DNA of 59,544 nt, taken from contig VYEX01000039.1 of the NCBI GenBank assembly GCA_009842675.1, positions 1 through 59,544 on the forward strand, given 5' to 3'. Origin of the DNA: Acidimicrobiia bacterium. GTDB taxonomy: Bacteria > Actinomycetota > Acidimicrobiia > Acidimicrobiales > Bin134. Shown in pieces: positions 52,957 through 59,544 of the stretch (positions are counted from its first letter, which is position 1; every line of letters begins with the position of its first letter). Below the pieces are notes generated by a model. It was not told where the DNA came from, ran no database searches, and was given only the letters and a program-made list of their open reading frames with translations. A program made the translations under genes and the position numbers.

Positions 52957-54227
52957 CTCCCGAGCGGTTGCCGATAAACGCAACCACCAGCGACGAGGAA
53001 ATTCGGGCTGCGGTGGTGGAATGGGTGGCCGAGTACGTCCCCCAGGCGTGGCGCGACGCCGCACCCCACGGGCGGCGGGCCATCCGCGAAGTGCGGCCCC
53101 GGGCCGAATACGAAGCCTGGTATCCCACATTCGCCGCTTCCGGGCTGGCCGTGGCCACCTGGCCCGTCGAATACTGCGGCCTCGGCCTGCCGCCGACCAA
53201 GGCCCGGGTGGCCGAGTCGATCCTGGCCCCGTTCAACCTGGGGCGGCTGAACCCGCTTGGATTGCACAACACGGCCCCGGCTCTGTTCGCCCACGGCACC
53301 GAGGAACAGCGCATGCGCTTTCTCCCTCCACTGGTAGCCAATCAAGAGCGGTGGTGCCAGATGTTCAGCGAGCCCGGTGCGGGCTCTGATCTGGCGTCTT
53401 TGGCGATGCGGGCCGAACGCGACGGCGACGAGTGGATCCTCACCGGCCAGAAGGTGTGGAGCACGTGGGCCCACCAGTCCGAGTTCGCCATCTGCCTGGC
53501 CCGCACCGATCCCACCGTCGCCAAGCGCCGGGGCATCACCTACTTCCTGGTCGACTTGTCGTCGCCGGGTGTCGAGGTGCGGCCCCTGCGCCACATCGGC
53601 GGCGAGATCGACTTCAACGAGGTGTGGCTCGAGGAGGTGCGGGTGCCCGACTTCCACCGAGTGGGCGCCGCGGGAGACGGCTGGCGAGTGGCGGCGTCCA
53701 CGCTGGCTGGCGAGCGCCAAATGGTGGCCGGCGCGGGATCAGGAGGCGTCGACCGCATCGGCGGCGGGGGGATCGACAGCCTGCTCAACCAGGCTCGACA
53801 AGTGAGCATCGGCCCAGTGGAGCGCGACCGGCTCATACGGCTCTATTGCGAGGAGAAGATTCGGACGTGGACCAACGAGCGGGTCCGGGCCGCGGTCAAA
53901 GCCGGAGGCACGCCGGGACCGGCCGCGTCCATCGGCAAGGTCCACCAAAGCCAGCTCAACCAGGCTCTTCAGCTGGCCGCCGCCGATCTCGTGGGCATGG
54001 AGTCGGTGGCTTGGACCCCCGGCGAGCCGTCCGAAGAACTCGACCCCATCGAAACGTGGGCCGCTCACATGCCCTATGTGGTCAAAGGCATGCTGCGCAG
54101 CCGGGCCAACACCATCGAAGGGGGCACAACCGAGGTCAACAAGAATGTGATCGGCGAGAAGGTGCTGGGCCTGCCCCGCGAGCCCGATCCCTTCCACGAC
54201 ATGGCGTGGCAGGACGTCCCGAGATAG
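52953..54227 (+). CDS. acyl-CoA dehydrogenase
   Basis: A 424-residue FAD-dependent acyl-CoA dehydrogenase that introduces a 2,3 double bond. Seen: TWPVEYCGLGLPPTKARV N-terminal helix end, the central MFSEPGAGSDLASL and QKVWSTWAHQ motifs around the flavin, an EVWLEEVRVPD strand, and the C-terminal GKVHQSQLNQ plus RANTIEGGTTEVNKNVIGEKVLG, with Glu in the IEGG segment. ATG 52953 overlaps the hydratase stop (ATGA), so translation is coupled. Length and motifs resemble the FadE-like enzymes of steroid and branched-acid catabolism, some of which form heteromers; no second ACAD gene is adjacent, so a homomer is likely here. Confidence 0.93.
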   Translation: MTPERLPINATTSDEEIRAAVVEWVAEYVPQAWRDAAPHGRRAIREVRPRAEYEAWYPTFAASGLAVATWPVEYCGLGLPPTKARVAESILAPFNLGRLNPLGLHNTAPALFAHGTEEQRMRFLPPLVANQERWCQMFSEPGAGSDLASLAMRAERDGDEWILTGQKVWSTWAHQSEFAICLARTDPTVAKRRGITYFLVDLSSPGVEVRPLRHIGGEIDFNEVWLEEVRVPDFHRVGAAGDGWRVAASTLAGERQMVAGAGSGGVDRIGGGGIDSLLNQARQVSIGPVERDRLIRLYCEEKIRTWTNERVRAAVKAGGTPGPAASIGKVHQSQLNQALQLAAADLVGMESVAWTPGEPSEELDPIETWAAHMPYVVKGMLRSRANTIEGGTTEVNKNVIGEKVLGLPREPDPFHDMAWQDVPR

Positions 54228-54240
54228 CTGGGCGCAGAAG

Positions 54241-55677
54241 ATGAACCTGGCCGATCTGATCCTGGAGCACCCCTTCAACGACGATGAGCCGCTGCTCCAT
54301 GACCTCGAACGATCATGGAGCGCAGGCGAGGTCCGCCACGAGGTGCGCTCGCTGGCCCAGCAGCTTGAGTCAATGGGCTGCGCCCGCCGGGGGGTGGCCG
54401 TCAACCTGGCCCGGGGGGCCGACGTGGTGCTGGCCATGGCGGCCATCTGGCATGCCGACGCCGTGTTCGTCCCCGTCAATCCCCGTCTTCCCACCCGAGC
54501 GGTGGCCGAGTTGGTGGAAAGGCTTCGCCCTGCCCTGATGATTGACGCCGACGGCGTCCACACCGTTGAGGCGGAGGCCGCGGCATACGACGAGGGGGAT
54601 GCCTTCGTGCTGTGGACCTCGGGCACCACCGGCGATCCCAAGCCCGTGCTCAACACCCACGACGGCTACATCGAGCTCATCGACCGGGTGCTGGCACCCC
54701 TGCGGGGCGGGCGTGACCCCGGCGACCGATCGGCCAAGAAGCCGACTCCCAACCTGATACCGGTGTCGATGGCGCTCAACGCCGGCATCTACAACGCCTT
54801 GTTCGGTTTGCGGGCCGGTGCCGAGCTGGTGGTGATGGACCGCTTCGCCACCGGCGACTTTGCCACCCTGGTCCGCCGCCACCAGATTCGCTCCACCATC
54901 TTGCCCCCCGCGGCAATGGCCATGCTCAACGACGATCCCGAGGTGGGCGATCTGGGACCGCTCAGATATGTGCGGTCGGTGACCGCTCCGCTGTCGCCGT
55001 TCCAGGCCCGGCGGTTTGCCGACCGATTCGGGGCCATCGTGCTCAACGGATACGGCCAGGCCGAGATGGGCGAGGTGATCGGATGGACCGCGGCCGACGC
55101 CAAGGCCCATCCCGAGAAGCTGGGAGCGGCCGGTCGTCCCCATCCGGGGGTCAGCGCCCGCATCGATAACCCCGACGCCAACGGGGTGGGCGAGCTGTTG
55201 GTGCGTCCCCCCTTGGTGTGGGACGACACCCGACGGGCCGTGCTGGCCGACAGGCTCACCGACGACGACCACATTCGCACCGGCGACCTGGCCCGCATCG
55301 ACGACGACGGGTATGTGTGGATCGAGGGTCGGGTGGGCGACGTGATCAACCGGGGCGGGAACAAGGTGGTCCCCACCGAGGTGGAGGAGGTGCTCACCGC
55401 ATTGCCCCAGGTGAGCGAGGCTGCCGTGGTCGCCGCCCCGGACGAGCGACTGGGCCAAGTGCCGGTGGCGTTCGTGGTCGAGCGCCAGCCGGTGGACGAC
55501 CGAGCCCTCGAGCAGGCCTGCCGGGATGCGCTGGTGCCCTATAAGGTGCCGGTGCGCTACGAGCGGGTCGATGCGATCCCCCGAAGCGAAGTCGGCAAAG
55601 TGTTGCGCCGCCAACTAGAAGAGGGCCAGATAGAAGAGGGCCAGATAGAAGAGGGCCAGATAGAAGAGGGACTGTGA
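54241..55677 (+). CDS. AMP-binding acid-CoA ligase with C-terminal repeat tail
   Basis: A 478-residue ANL ligase. Seen: P-loop LWTSGTTGDPKPVLNTH, NGYGQAEMGEVIGW in place of the usual GYG-x-TE motif, TGDLARIDDDGYVWIEGR hinge, and the C-terminal catalytic Lys in SEVGKVLRRQL. The last ~19 residues are a Glu-Glu-Gly-Gln-Ile pentapeptide repeated three times and then truncated, encoded by a 15-bp DNA tandem repeat, so the tail length may vary between strains. It supplies acyl-CoA to the dehydrogenase and hydratase upstream in the same operon. ATG 54241 lies 13 nt after the dehydrogenase stop. Confidence 0.9.
   Translation: MNLADLILEHPFNDDEPLLHDLERSWSAGEVRHEVRSLAQQLESMGCARRGVAVNLARGADVVLAMAAIWHADAVFVPVNPRLPTRAVAELVERLRPALMIDADGVHTVEAEAAAYDEGDAFVLWTSGTTGDPKPVLNTHDGYIELIDRVLAPLRGGRDPGDRSAKKPTPNLIPVSMALNAGIYNALFGLRAGAELVVMDRFATGDFATLVRRHQIRSTILPPAAMAMLNDDPEVGDLGPLRYVRSVTAPLSPFQARRFADRFGAIVLNGYGQAEMGEVIGWTAADAKAHPEKLGAAGRPHPGVSARIDNPDANGVGELLVRPPLVWDDTRRAVLADRLTDDDHIRTGDLARIDDDGYVWIEGRVGDVINRGGNKVVPTEVEEVLTALPQVSEAAVVAAPDERLGQVPVAFVVERQPVDDRALEQACRDALVPYKVPVRYERVDAIPRSEVGKVLRRQLEEGQIEEGQIEEGQIEEGL
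55616..55670 (+). repeat. 15-bp tandem repeat at the ligase 3' end
   Basis: Unit TAGAAGAGGGCCAGA repeated perfectly three times from 55616 to 55660, with a fourth partial copy to 55670. It encodes the repeated Glu-Glu-Gly-Gln-Ile tail and ends 7 nt before the stop at 55675-55677. Being a multiple of three, it can expand without a frameshift. Confidence 0.9.
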
Positions 55678-55691
55678 AGGGAGCCACATCC

Positions 55692-56429
55692 ATGTTCGAT
55701 CTCAACGGTAAGACCGCGCTGGTCACCGGCGCGGGCCAGAACGTCGGCGCCGGGGTCGCCCGCACGCTGGCGTCGCAGGGGGCCCAAGTCTTCGTCAACG
55801 ACATCGTCGCCGATCGGGCCGGAGAGGTGGCCGAGGCCATTGCCGCTGCCGGGCACTCTGCCGAAGCGCTGCCCTTCGACGTCACCGACGGTGAAGCGGT
55901 GCGGGAGGCCATCGCCGACCGGCCCATCGACATCCTGGTCAACAACGCCGGCAACGGCGGGGCCGAGATGATGCAGGTCAAGCCCTTTGCCGAGACCGAG
56001 CCGGCCGATTGGATCGGGCCCCTCGCCGTCAATCTCGGCGGCGTCTTGAACTGCACCCACGCGGTGTTGCCGGGGATGATCGAGCGGGGTTGGGGCCGGG
56101 TGATCGGAGTCGTCTCAGGAGCGGGCACCGTGGGCGTGAACATCGGCGTGGCGGCCTACTCGGCCGGCAAGGGGGGCGCGGCCGGACTGCTGCGCTCAGT
56201 GGCCCTTGAGGTGGCCCAAACCGGCGTGACGGTGAACTCCATCGCCCTGGGCTTGATGTCCAACACCGGTGACACCGGCGTCACCGACCACTTGGCCAGG
56301 GCCATCCCCACTCGGCGTTTAGGCACCCCAGAAGACGTCGCCGCTCTGTGCGCCTACCTCGCCTCCGAGGAGGCCTCGTGGATGACCGCCCAGACCATCC
56401 CCCTGGCCGGCGGCTCCATCACCAGCTGA
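55692..56429 (+). CDS. SDR family oxidoreductase (3-oxoacyl/3-hydroxyacyl type)
   Basis: A 245-residue SDR from ATG 55692, preferred over GTG 55674 because GGGAG lies 9 nt upstream and the family's N-terminus (MFDLNGKTALVTGAG) starts there. Seen: TGAGQNVG cofactor loop, NNAGNGG, VVSGAG around the active Ser, and AAYSAGKGG with Tyr and Lys intact. The Asp in VNDI favours NAD. In the operon order ligase-dehydrogenase-hydratase-SDR it fits the 3-hydroxyacyl-CoA dehydrogenation step. The last residues lack the usual DGG. Confidence 0.92.
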   Translation: MFDLNGKTALVTGAGQNVGAGVARTLASQGAQVFVNDIVADRAGEVAEAIAAAGHSAEALPFDVTDGEAVREAIADRPIDILVNNAGNGGAEMMQVKPFAETEPADWIGPLAVNLGGVLNCTHAVLPGMIERGWGRVIGVVSGAGTVGVNIGVAAYSAGKGGAAGLLRSVALEVAQTGVTVNSIALGLMSNTGDTGVTDHLARAIPTRRLGTPEDVAALCAYLASEEASWMTAQTIPLAGGSITS

Positions 56430-56441
56430 GCCCCAACCGCG

Positions 56442-56447
56442 TAGGTT
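56442..56447 (+). promoter_or_regulatory. -10-like box, leaderless ADH transcript
   Basis: TAGGTT exactly 6 nt before ATG 56454; the intervening GTGAAC contains an in-frame GTG that could serve as an alternative start. Confidence 0.35.
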
Positions 56448-56453
56448 GTGAAC

Positions 56454-57569
56454 ATGGCGATAACCACAGAGGCTGCCGTTTTGCGGGCGGTGGGAGATCC
56501 GTTGTCGATAGAGGCGATTGAGATCCACCCGCCCGCCGACGGAGAGGTGATCTTGGAGATGGGGGCCGCGGGGATTTGCGGTTCTGACCGCCGCGTGATC
56601 GAGGGGACATATCCGGTGGAACCGCCCGTCGTGTGCGGACACGAGGGCGCCGGGGTCGTGGTCGAGGTCGGGCCGGGGGTGCAGTCGCTGGAGGTGGGCG
56701 ACACCGTCGTGCAGATGTTCAAGGGACCGTGCGGCACCTGTCGGAATTGCCTGCGGGGCCTCAAGACCTTCTGCCCCACCGCCATGGATGTTTCGGGGCG
56801 GCTGCGCGACGGCACCTATCGCATGTTCGACCAGTCGGGCGCGGCGGTGGGAACCCACATCGGGCTCGGGAGCTTTGCCCGCCACACCGTCACGCCTGAG
56901 CGCCACCTGGTGAAGATTCCCGATGGGGTAGAGCCCGCGGTGGCCGCCCTGGTTTCCTGCGGTGTGTCCACCGGCGTGGGCGCGGCGGTGAATGTCGCCG
57001 GTGTCCAGCCCGGCGATGCAGTCATGGTGCTGGGCATCGGAGGGGTGGGCGCCGCCGCGGTGATGGGCGCCGCGCTGGCCGGTGCCGAGCGAATCGTGGC
57101 CGTTGATATCAATGCCGACAAGCTCGCCCTCGCCTCCGGCTATGGGGCCACCGACGTGGTCGATGCCAGTGCCGCCGACGTCGCCGACGCCGTGGGCGAG
57201 CTCACCGGCGGCTGGGGGGTGGATGCGGTGTTGCTCGCTCCCGACAAGGTCCGATCCGAGCACTACGAGACGGCCATAGCCTGCCTTGGCGCCGGCGGCA
57301 TGGTGGTGCAGGTGGGAGGTACGGCGCACGGCATGGAGTCGATCCCCATTTCCCCGAACCTGCTGTTGGCCCAAAAATCGATTGTCGGGACCACGTTCGG
57401 GGGTCCCGATCCGGCCCGGGACGTGATGCGGTGGATCGACTTCCATCTGGCCGGGAGGCTGCCGCTGGAGAAGCTCATCACCCAGCGCTACCCGCTGGAG
57501 GAGATCAACACCGGATTTTCCGACTTGGTGGCCGGCCGCAACATCCGGGGCGTTGTCGAAATGGGCTGA
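56454..57569 (+). CDS. zinc-dependent alcohol dehydrogenase (MDR family)
   Basis: A 371-residue medium-chain dehydrogenase. Seen: catalytic zinc site with Cys in GICGSD and His-Glu in GHEGAG, four Cys of the structural zinc in GPCGTCRNCLRGLKTFC, the second catalytic Cys in VSCGVSTG, and the NAD-binding GIGGVGAAAV ending with VDINADK, an Asp that favours NAD. It resembles the class III and NDMA/mycofactocin-linked alcohol dehydrogenases of actinobacteria, so tightly bound NAD recycled by mycofactocin is possible (inference). A separate TAGGTT box suggests its own promoter although it follows the SDR by 24 nt. The tRNA-Leu gene converges on it. Confidence 0.9.
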   Translation: MAITTEAAVLRAVGDPLSIEAIEIHPPADGEVILEMGAAGICGSDRRVIEGTYPVEPPVVCGHEGAGVVVEVGPGVQSLEVGDTVVQMFKGPCGTCRNCLRGLKTFCPTAMDVSGRLRDGTYRMFDQSGAAVGTHIGLGSFARHTVTPERHLVKIPDGVEPAVAALVSCGVSTGVGAAVNVAGVQPGDAVMVLGIGGVGAAAVMGAALAGAERIVAVDINADKLALASGYGATDVVDASAADVADAVGELTGGWGVDAVLLAPDKVRSEHYETAIACLGAGGMVVQVGGTAHGMESIPISPNLLLAQKSIVGTTFGGPDPARDVMRWIDFHLAGRLPLEKLITQRYPLEEINTGFSDLVAGRNIRGVVEMG

Positions 57570-57579
57570 GGCAATGAAG

Positions 57580-57666
57580 TGCCCGGGGTGGGAGTCGAAC
57601 CCACACGCCCCCTTAGGGGGCTGGGGGGTTTAAGCCCCCTGCGTCTGCCTATTCCGCCACCCGGGC
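57580..57666 (-). tRNA. tRNA-Leu (anticodon UAA)
   Basis: An 87-nt class II tRNA read on the minus strand. Acceptor stem GCCCGGG pairs with CCCGGGC, the anticodon loop is CTTAAAC with anticodon TAA (Leu), there is a long variable arm built on a CCCCCT/GGGGG stem, and a T-arm GGGTTCGACTCCC. The discriminator base is A, and CCA is not encoded. It sits 10 nt past the stop of the alcohol dehydrogenase. Confidence 0.95.
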
Positions 57667-57722
57667 CTGACCCCACGGTACTGGGCTAGCCGGGGGGTGG
57701 CTTCTCAATTGCGGTGGGGGAT

Positions 57723-58571
57723 TCAGACCACCCGGAAGACGCCTGATCCGGTGGTGATGGTGCGGTCGTCGCGGCCTTCGTCGAACAGGGTGAGGTTGAC
57801 GTTGATGCGGCCGCTGCGAGCGGTGATGGCCTCGGCCTCGCAGCGGAACGGGCCGATTAGGCCCGGCTTCACGAACATCACGTACCAGTTCTCTACCTGG
57901 ATGCGGTCAGTGTCGGCCGCCTGTTCGGCCAGCTCGTGGGCGGTGATGTCGAACACGATGTGGATGGGGCCCAGGTGCAGGGCGGCGTGGGGTGCCGAGA
58001 ACTCCTTGGACAATTCGGGAAGCCGGTACCAGCCGTCTTCGCCCTTTTCCACGCCGAACACATCGTGCAGCCGGGGCATGTCAGGCGAGTCCACCACCGG
58101 GATGAGCGGGTTTTCCACCGCCTCGTAGCCGTCAGGCACATCGCCCAGGCTCACGCCCATGCCTGCGGAGGTGGAGATGATACGGGAGTGGTCGGCGGCG
58201 TCCACCACTTTGGATCGGGTGAACCCCATCTGGCGTCCGAAGTTGATCACCTCGCGGTAGACCTCGATCCGATCAACCCCCCGGGCGTCGTCGAGGATCT
58301 GGGTGAACGACACCACCGGAGCGGGCACCACCTGATCGTCGTTCCAACTGGGCTCGGGGCAGCCGATGGCCAGCGGGGCGGCCATGATCCCGCCGTGGGC
58401 GTTGCGCATGTCGTGGCGCAGCGGCATCGACTCCAGTTCGTCATTGGCGAAACCGGTGTCCAGCGACGGGGTGGTCTTGTTGAGGTACCGATACGACATC
58501 AGCCCGGTCCACAGCTCCTCGAACGCATCCCAATGCTCGTCGGGCGTCACTTCGCGGATGTCCTTCACCAT
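57723..58571 (-). CDS. hot-dog-fold-like protein of unknown function
   Basis: A 282-residue protein from ATG 58571, chosen because GAAAGGGA precedes it; a much longer frame upstream is a shadow of the next gene. The C-terminal half has the pattern of a hot-dog thioesterase or hydratase (PGLIGPFRCEAEAITARSGR, then a beta strand VNLTLFDEG). The N-terminal half (NAHGGIMAAPLAIGCPEP) could be a first hot-dog unit, making it a double hot-dog. It lies after an amidohydrolase fragment in the same direction. I do not recognise a named family; an acyl-CoA thioesterase role is only inferred from fold features. Confidence 0.75.
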   Translation of the reverse strand: MVKDIREVTPDEHWDAFEELWTGLMSYRYLNKTTPSLDTGFANDELESMPLRHDMRNAHGGIMAAPLAIGCPEPSWNDDQVVPAPVVSFTQILDDARGVDRIEVYREVINFGRQMGFTRSKVVDAADHSRIISTSAGMGVSLGDVPDGYEAVENPLIPVVDSPDMPRLHDVFGVEKGEDGWYRLPELSKEFSAPHAALHLGPIHIVFDITAHELAEQAADTDRIQVENWYVMFVKPGLIGPFRCEAEAITARSGRINVNLTLFDEGRDDRTITTGSGVFRVV

Positions 58572-58632
58572 GGGCTTGTCCCTTTCAGGTTCGGTGTGGG
58601 CCAGGGTATGCCCCTGGAACCGGGGCGAACTT

Positions 58633-59544
58633 CTACTTGCCCCAGAACGCTGGGGAGGTGGCGTCTTTGGGGATCTCAGCCAAGGGCTCGGCGATCTCGG
58701 CCACCGTCGGGCCGTGCTCGGCGGCCAGCGGGGCCAGGGCGTCGAGGTCGAAGCCGTACACGTCGGCGGCGTTTCCGGCCAGGATGCGGCGCATCGACTC
58801 CTCGTCCCGGTCGTGCAGGGCAAAGCGGATGCCCTCGCGGCTGTAGGGATAGGTGCCCTCCACGTGGGGATAGTCGGAGCCCCACATCACTTTGTGGTCG
58901 CCCACCTTGTCGAGCAGGCGCATTTCGTTGGGGCCGGGGAAGCTGATGCCGATCCAGATGTTGCGCTCGAAGTAGAAGCTGGGCTTCTCGGGCAGCACCG
59001 AATCGGCGGAGAAGCCCAACTCGCCGGTGCGCCCGGTCATCGACATCTGGGCATGGAGGCCGTCGAGTCGGCGCAGGATCTCGGGCACCCAGCCGAAGCC
59101 CTGCTCGGTGAATACCGCCTTGAGACCGGGGTAGCGCTCGAACACCCCGCCCATGATGAGGTGCCACATGGAGCGGTTGGAGAAGAACGGGGTCTCGATC
59201 ACGAACATCGGCCCGGCCGCGGGGGAGTCGCCGTAGTCGGGCATCCCGGTTCCCCCGGAGTGCAGGGTCATCACCACGTCGTGCTCTTCGCAGGCGGCCC
59301 ACACCGGGTCGTAGCGGGGGTGGAATAGCGGGGGCAGATCGGAGTTGGGAGCGATGCTGGGGATGAGCGCCCCGCCCCGCAGGTCGTGCTCGGCGATCCA
59401 CTTCACATCGGCGACCGCCTGGTCGATATCGTTCAGGAAAATCTGGCCGATGCCGGCCCGGCGCTCGGGGTACTCGGCGCAGAAGTCGGCCAGCCAGCGG
59501 TTGTGGGCCCGGATGCCGGCAAGTCGGCGGGGGAGGTCTTTGTC
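58633..59544 (-). CDS. amidohydrolase-2 family protein, 5'-truncated by window edge
   Basis: The frame is open to base 59544, so at least 303 codons are present and the start is outside. Seen: HNRWLADFCAEYPERR near the cut end, central LHSGGTGMPDYGD with the metal/base His, TEQGFGW, and MWGSDYPHVEGTYPY with the metal Asp, followed by NAADVYGFDLDALAPLA. The same signature runs through the complete paralogue at 41953-43176, to which it is closely similar. The gene precedes the hot-dog-like protein by 61 nt and is probably co-transcribed with it. Confidence 0.85.
   Translation of the reverse strand, partial: DKDLPRRLAGIRAHNRWLADFCAEYPERRAGIGQIFLNDIDQAVADVKWIAEHDLRGGALIPSIAPNSDLPPLFHPRYDPVWAACEEHDVVMTLHSGGTGMPDYGDSPAAGPMFVIETPFFSNRSMWHLIMGGVFERYPGLKAVFTEQGFGWVPEILRRLDGLHAQMSMTGRTGELGFSADSVLPEKPSFYFERNIWIGISFPGPNEMRLLDKVGDHKVMWGSDYPHVEGTYPYSREGIRFALHDRDEESMRRILAGNAADVYGFDLDALAPLAAEHGPTVAEIAEPLAEIPKDATSPAFWGK

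Overview
The window is dense, high-GC bacterial DNA with almost no gap above 150 bases. It carries cytochrome P450s, many short-chain dehydrogenases (SDRs), type III CoA-transferases, amidohydrolases, sulfatases, lipoprotein substrate-binding proteins and actinobacterial -10-like TANNNT boxes placed 6-8 nt before start codons. Together these suggest an actinobacterium with a large lipid/steroid/xenobiotic catabolic repertoire, most likely an uncultured member of the Acidimicrobiia. The lineage is inferred; no rRNA or marker gene is present.

Layout. 1-1428: a low-GC gene with an in-frame stop, cut by the window edge. 1425-10446: a seven-gene oxidative cluster in four transcription units (flavin monooxygenase-SDR-P450; a GPP34-P450 fusion; Rieske oxygenase-FAD oxidoreductase; SDR). 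Its two divergent promoter regions share one ~36-bp element. 10453-16792: Dabb protein, two SDRs, a fused two-domain CoA-transferase, an amidohydrolase and an acyl-CoA-dehydrogenase-like flavoprotein. 16804-28187: first transport module (fused LivH-LivM-LivG, fused MFS-LivF, sulfatase, binding lipoprotein), followed by a redoxin whose active-site codon is UGA (candidate selenoprotein), an acyl-CoA ligase and a PPOX protein. 28191-31154: enoyl-CoA hydratase, CYP125/142-like P450 and divergent TetR regulator with a phased 21-bp repeat array. 31169-44781: second transport module, an operon of fused MFS-LivF, fused LivHMG, two sulfatases, a DHDPS-like aldolase and an OYE-like reductase, plus an amidohydrolase and a second binding lipoprotein. 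44842-51501: amidase, tandem paralogues resembling 2OG-Fe(II) oxygenases, a DUF1214-like protein, an F420-type oxidoreductase and a lipoprotein-anchored SurE homologue. 51679-57569: an acyl-CoA oxidation operon (hydratase, dehydrogenase, ligase, SDR, alcohol dehydrogenase). 57580-59544: tRNA-Leu, a hot-dog-like protein and a truncated amidohydrolase.

How it may work together (inference): the two Liv/MFS modules with their lipoproteins import organic molecules, sulfatases remove sulfate, ligases and CoA-transferases activate acids to CoA thioesters, and P450s, Rieske and flavin enzymes, SDRs, hydratase and dehydrogenases oxidise them. The most striking items are the UGA-containing redoxin with a SECIS-like hairpin just downstream, the GPP34-P450 fusion with a non-canonical I-helix inside a co-regulated oxidative cluster, the duplicated MFS-LivF fusion transporters, and the helically phased repeat array at the tetR/P450 promoter.
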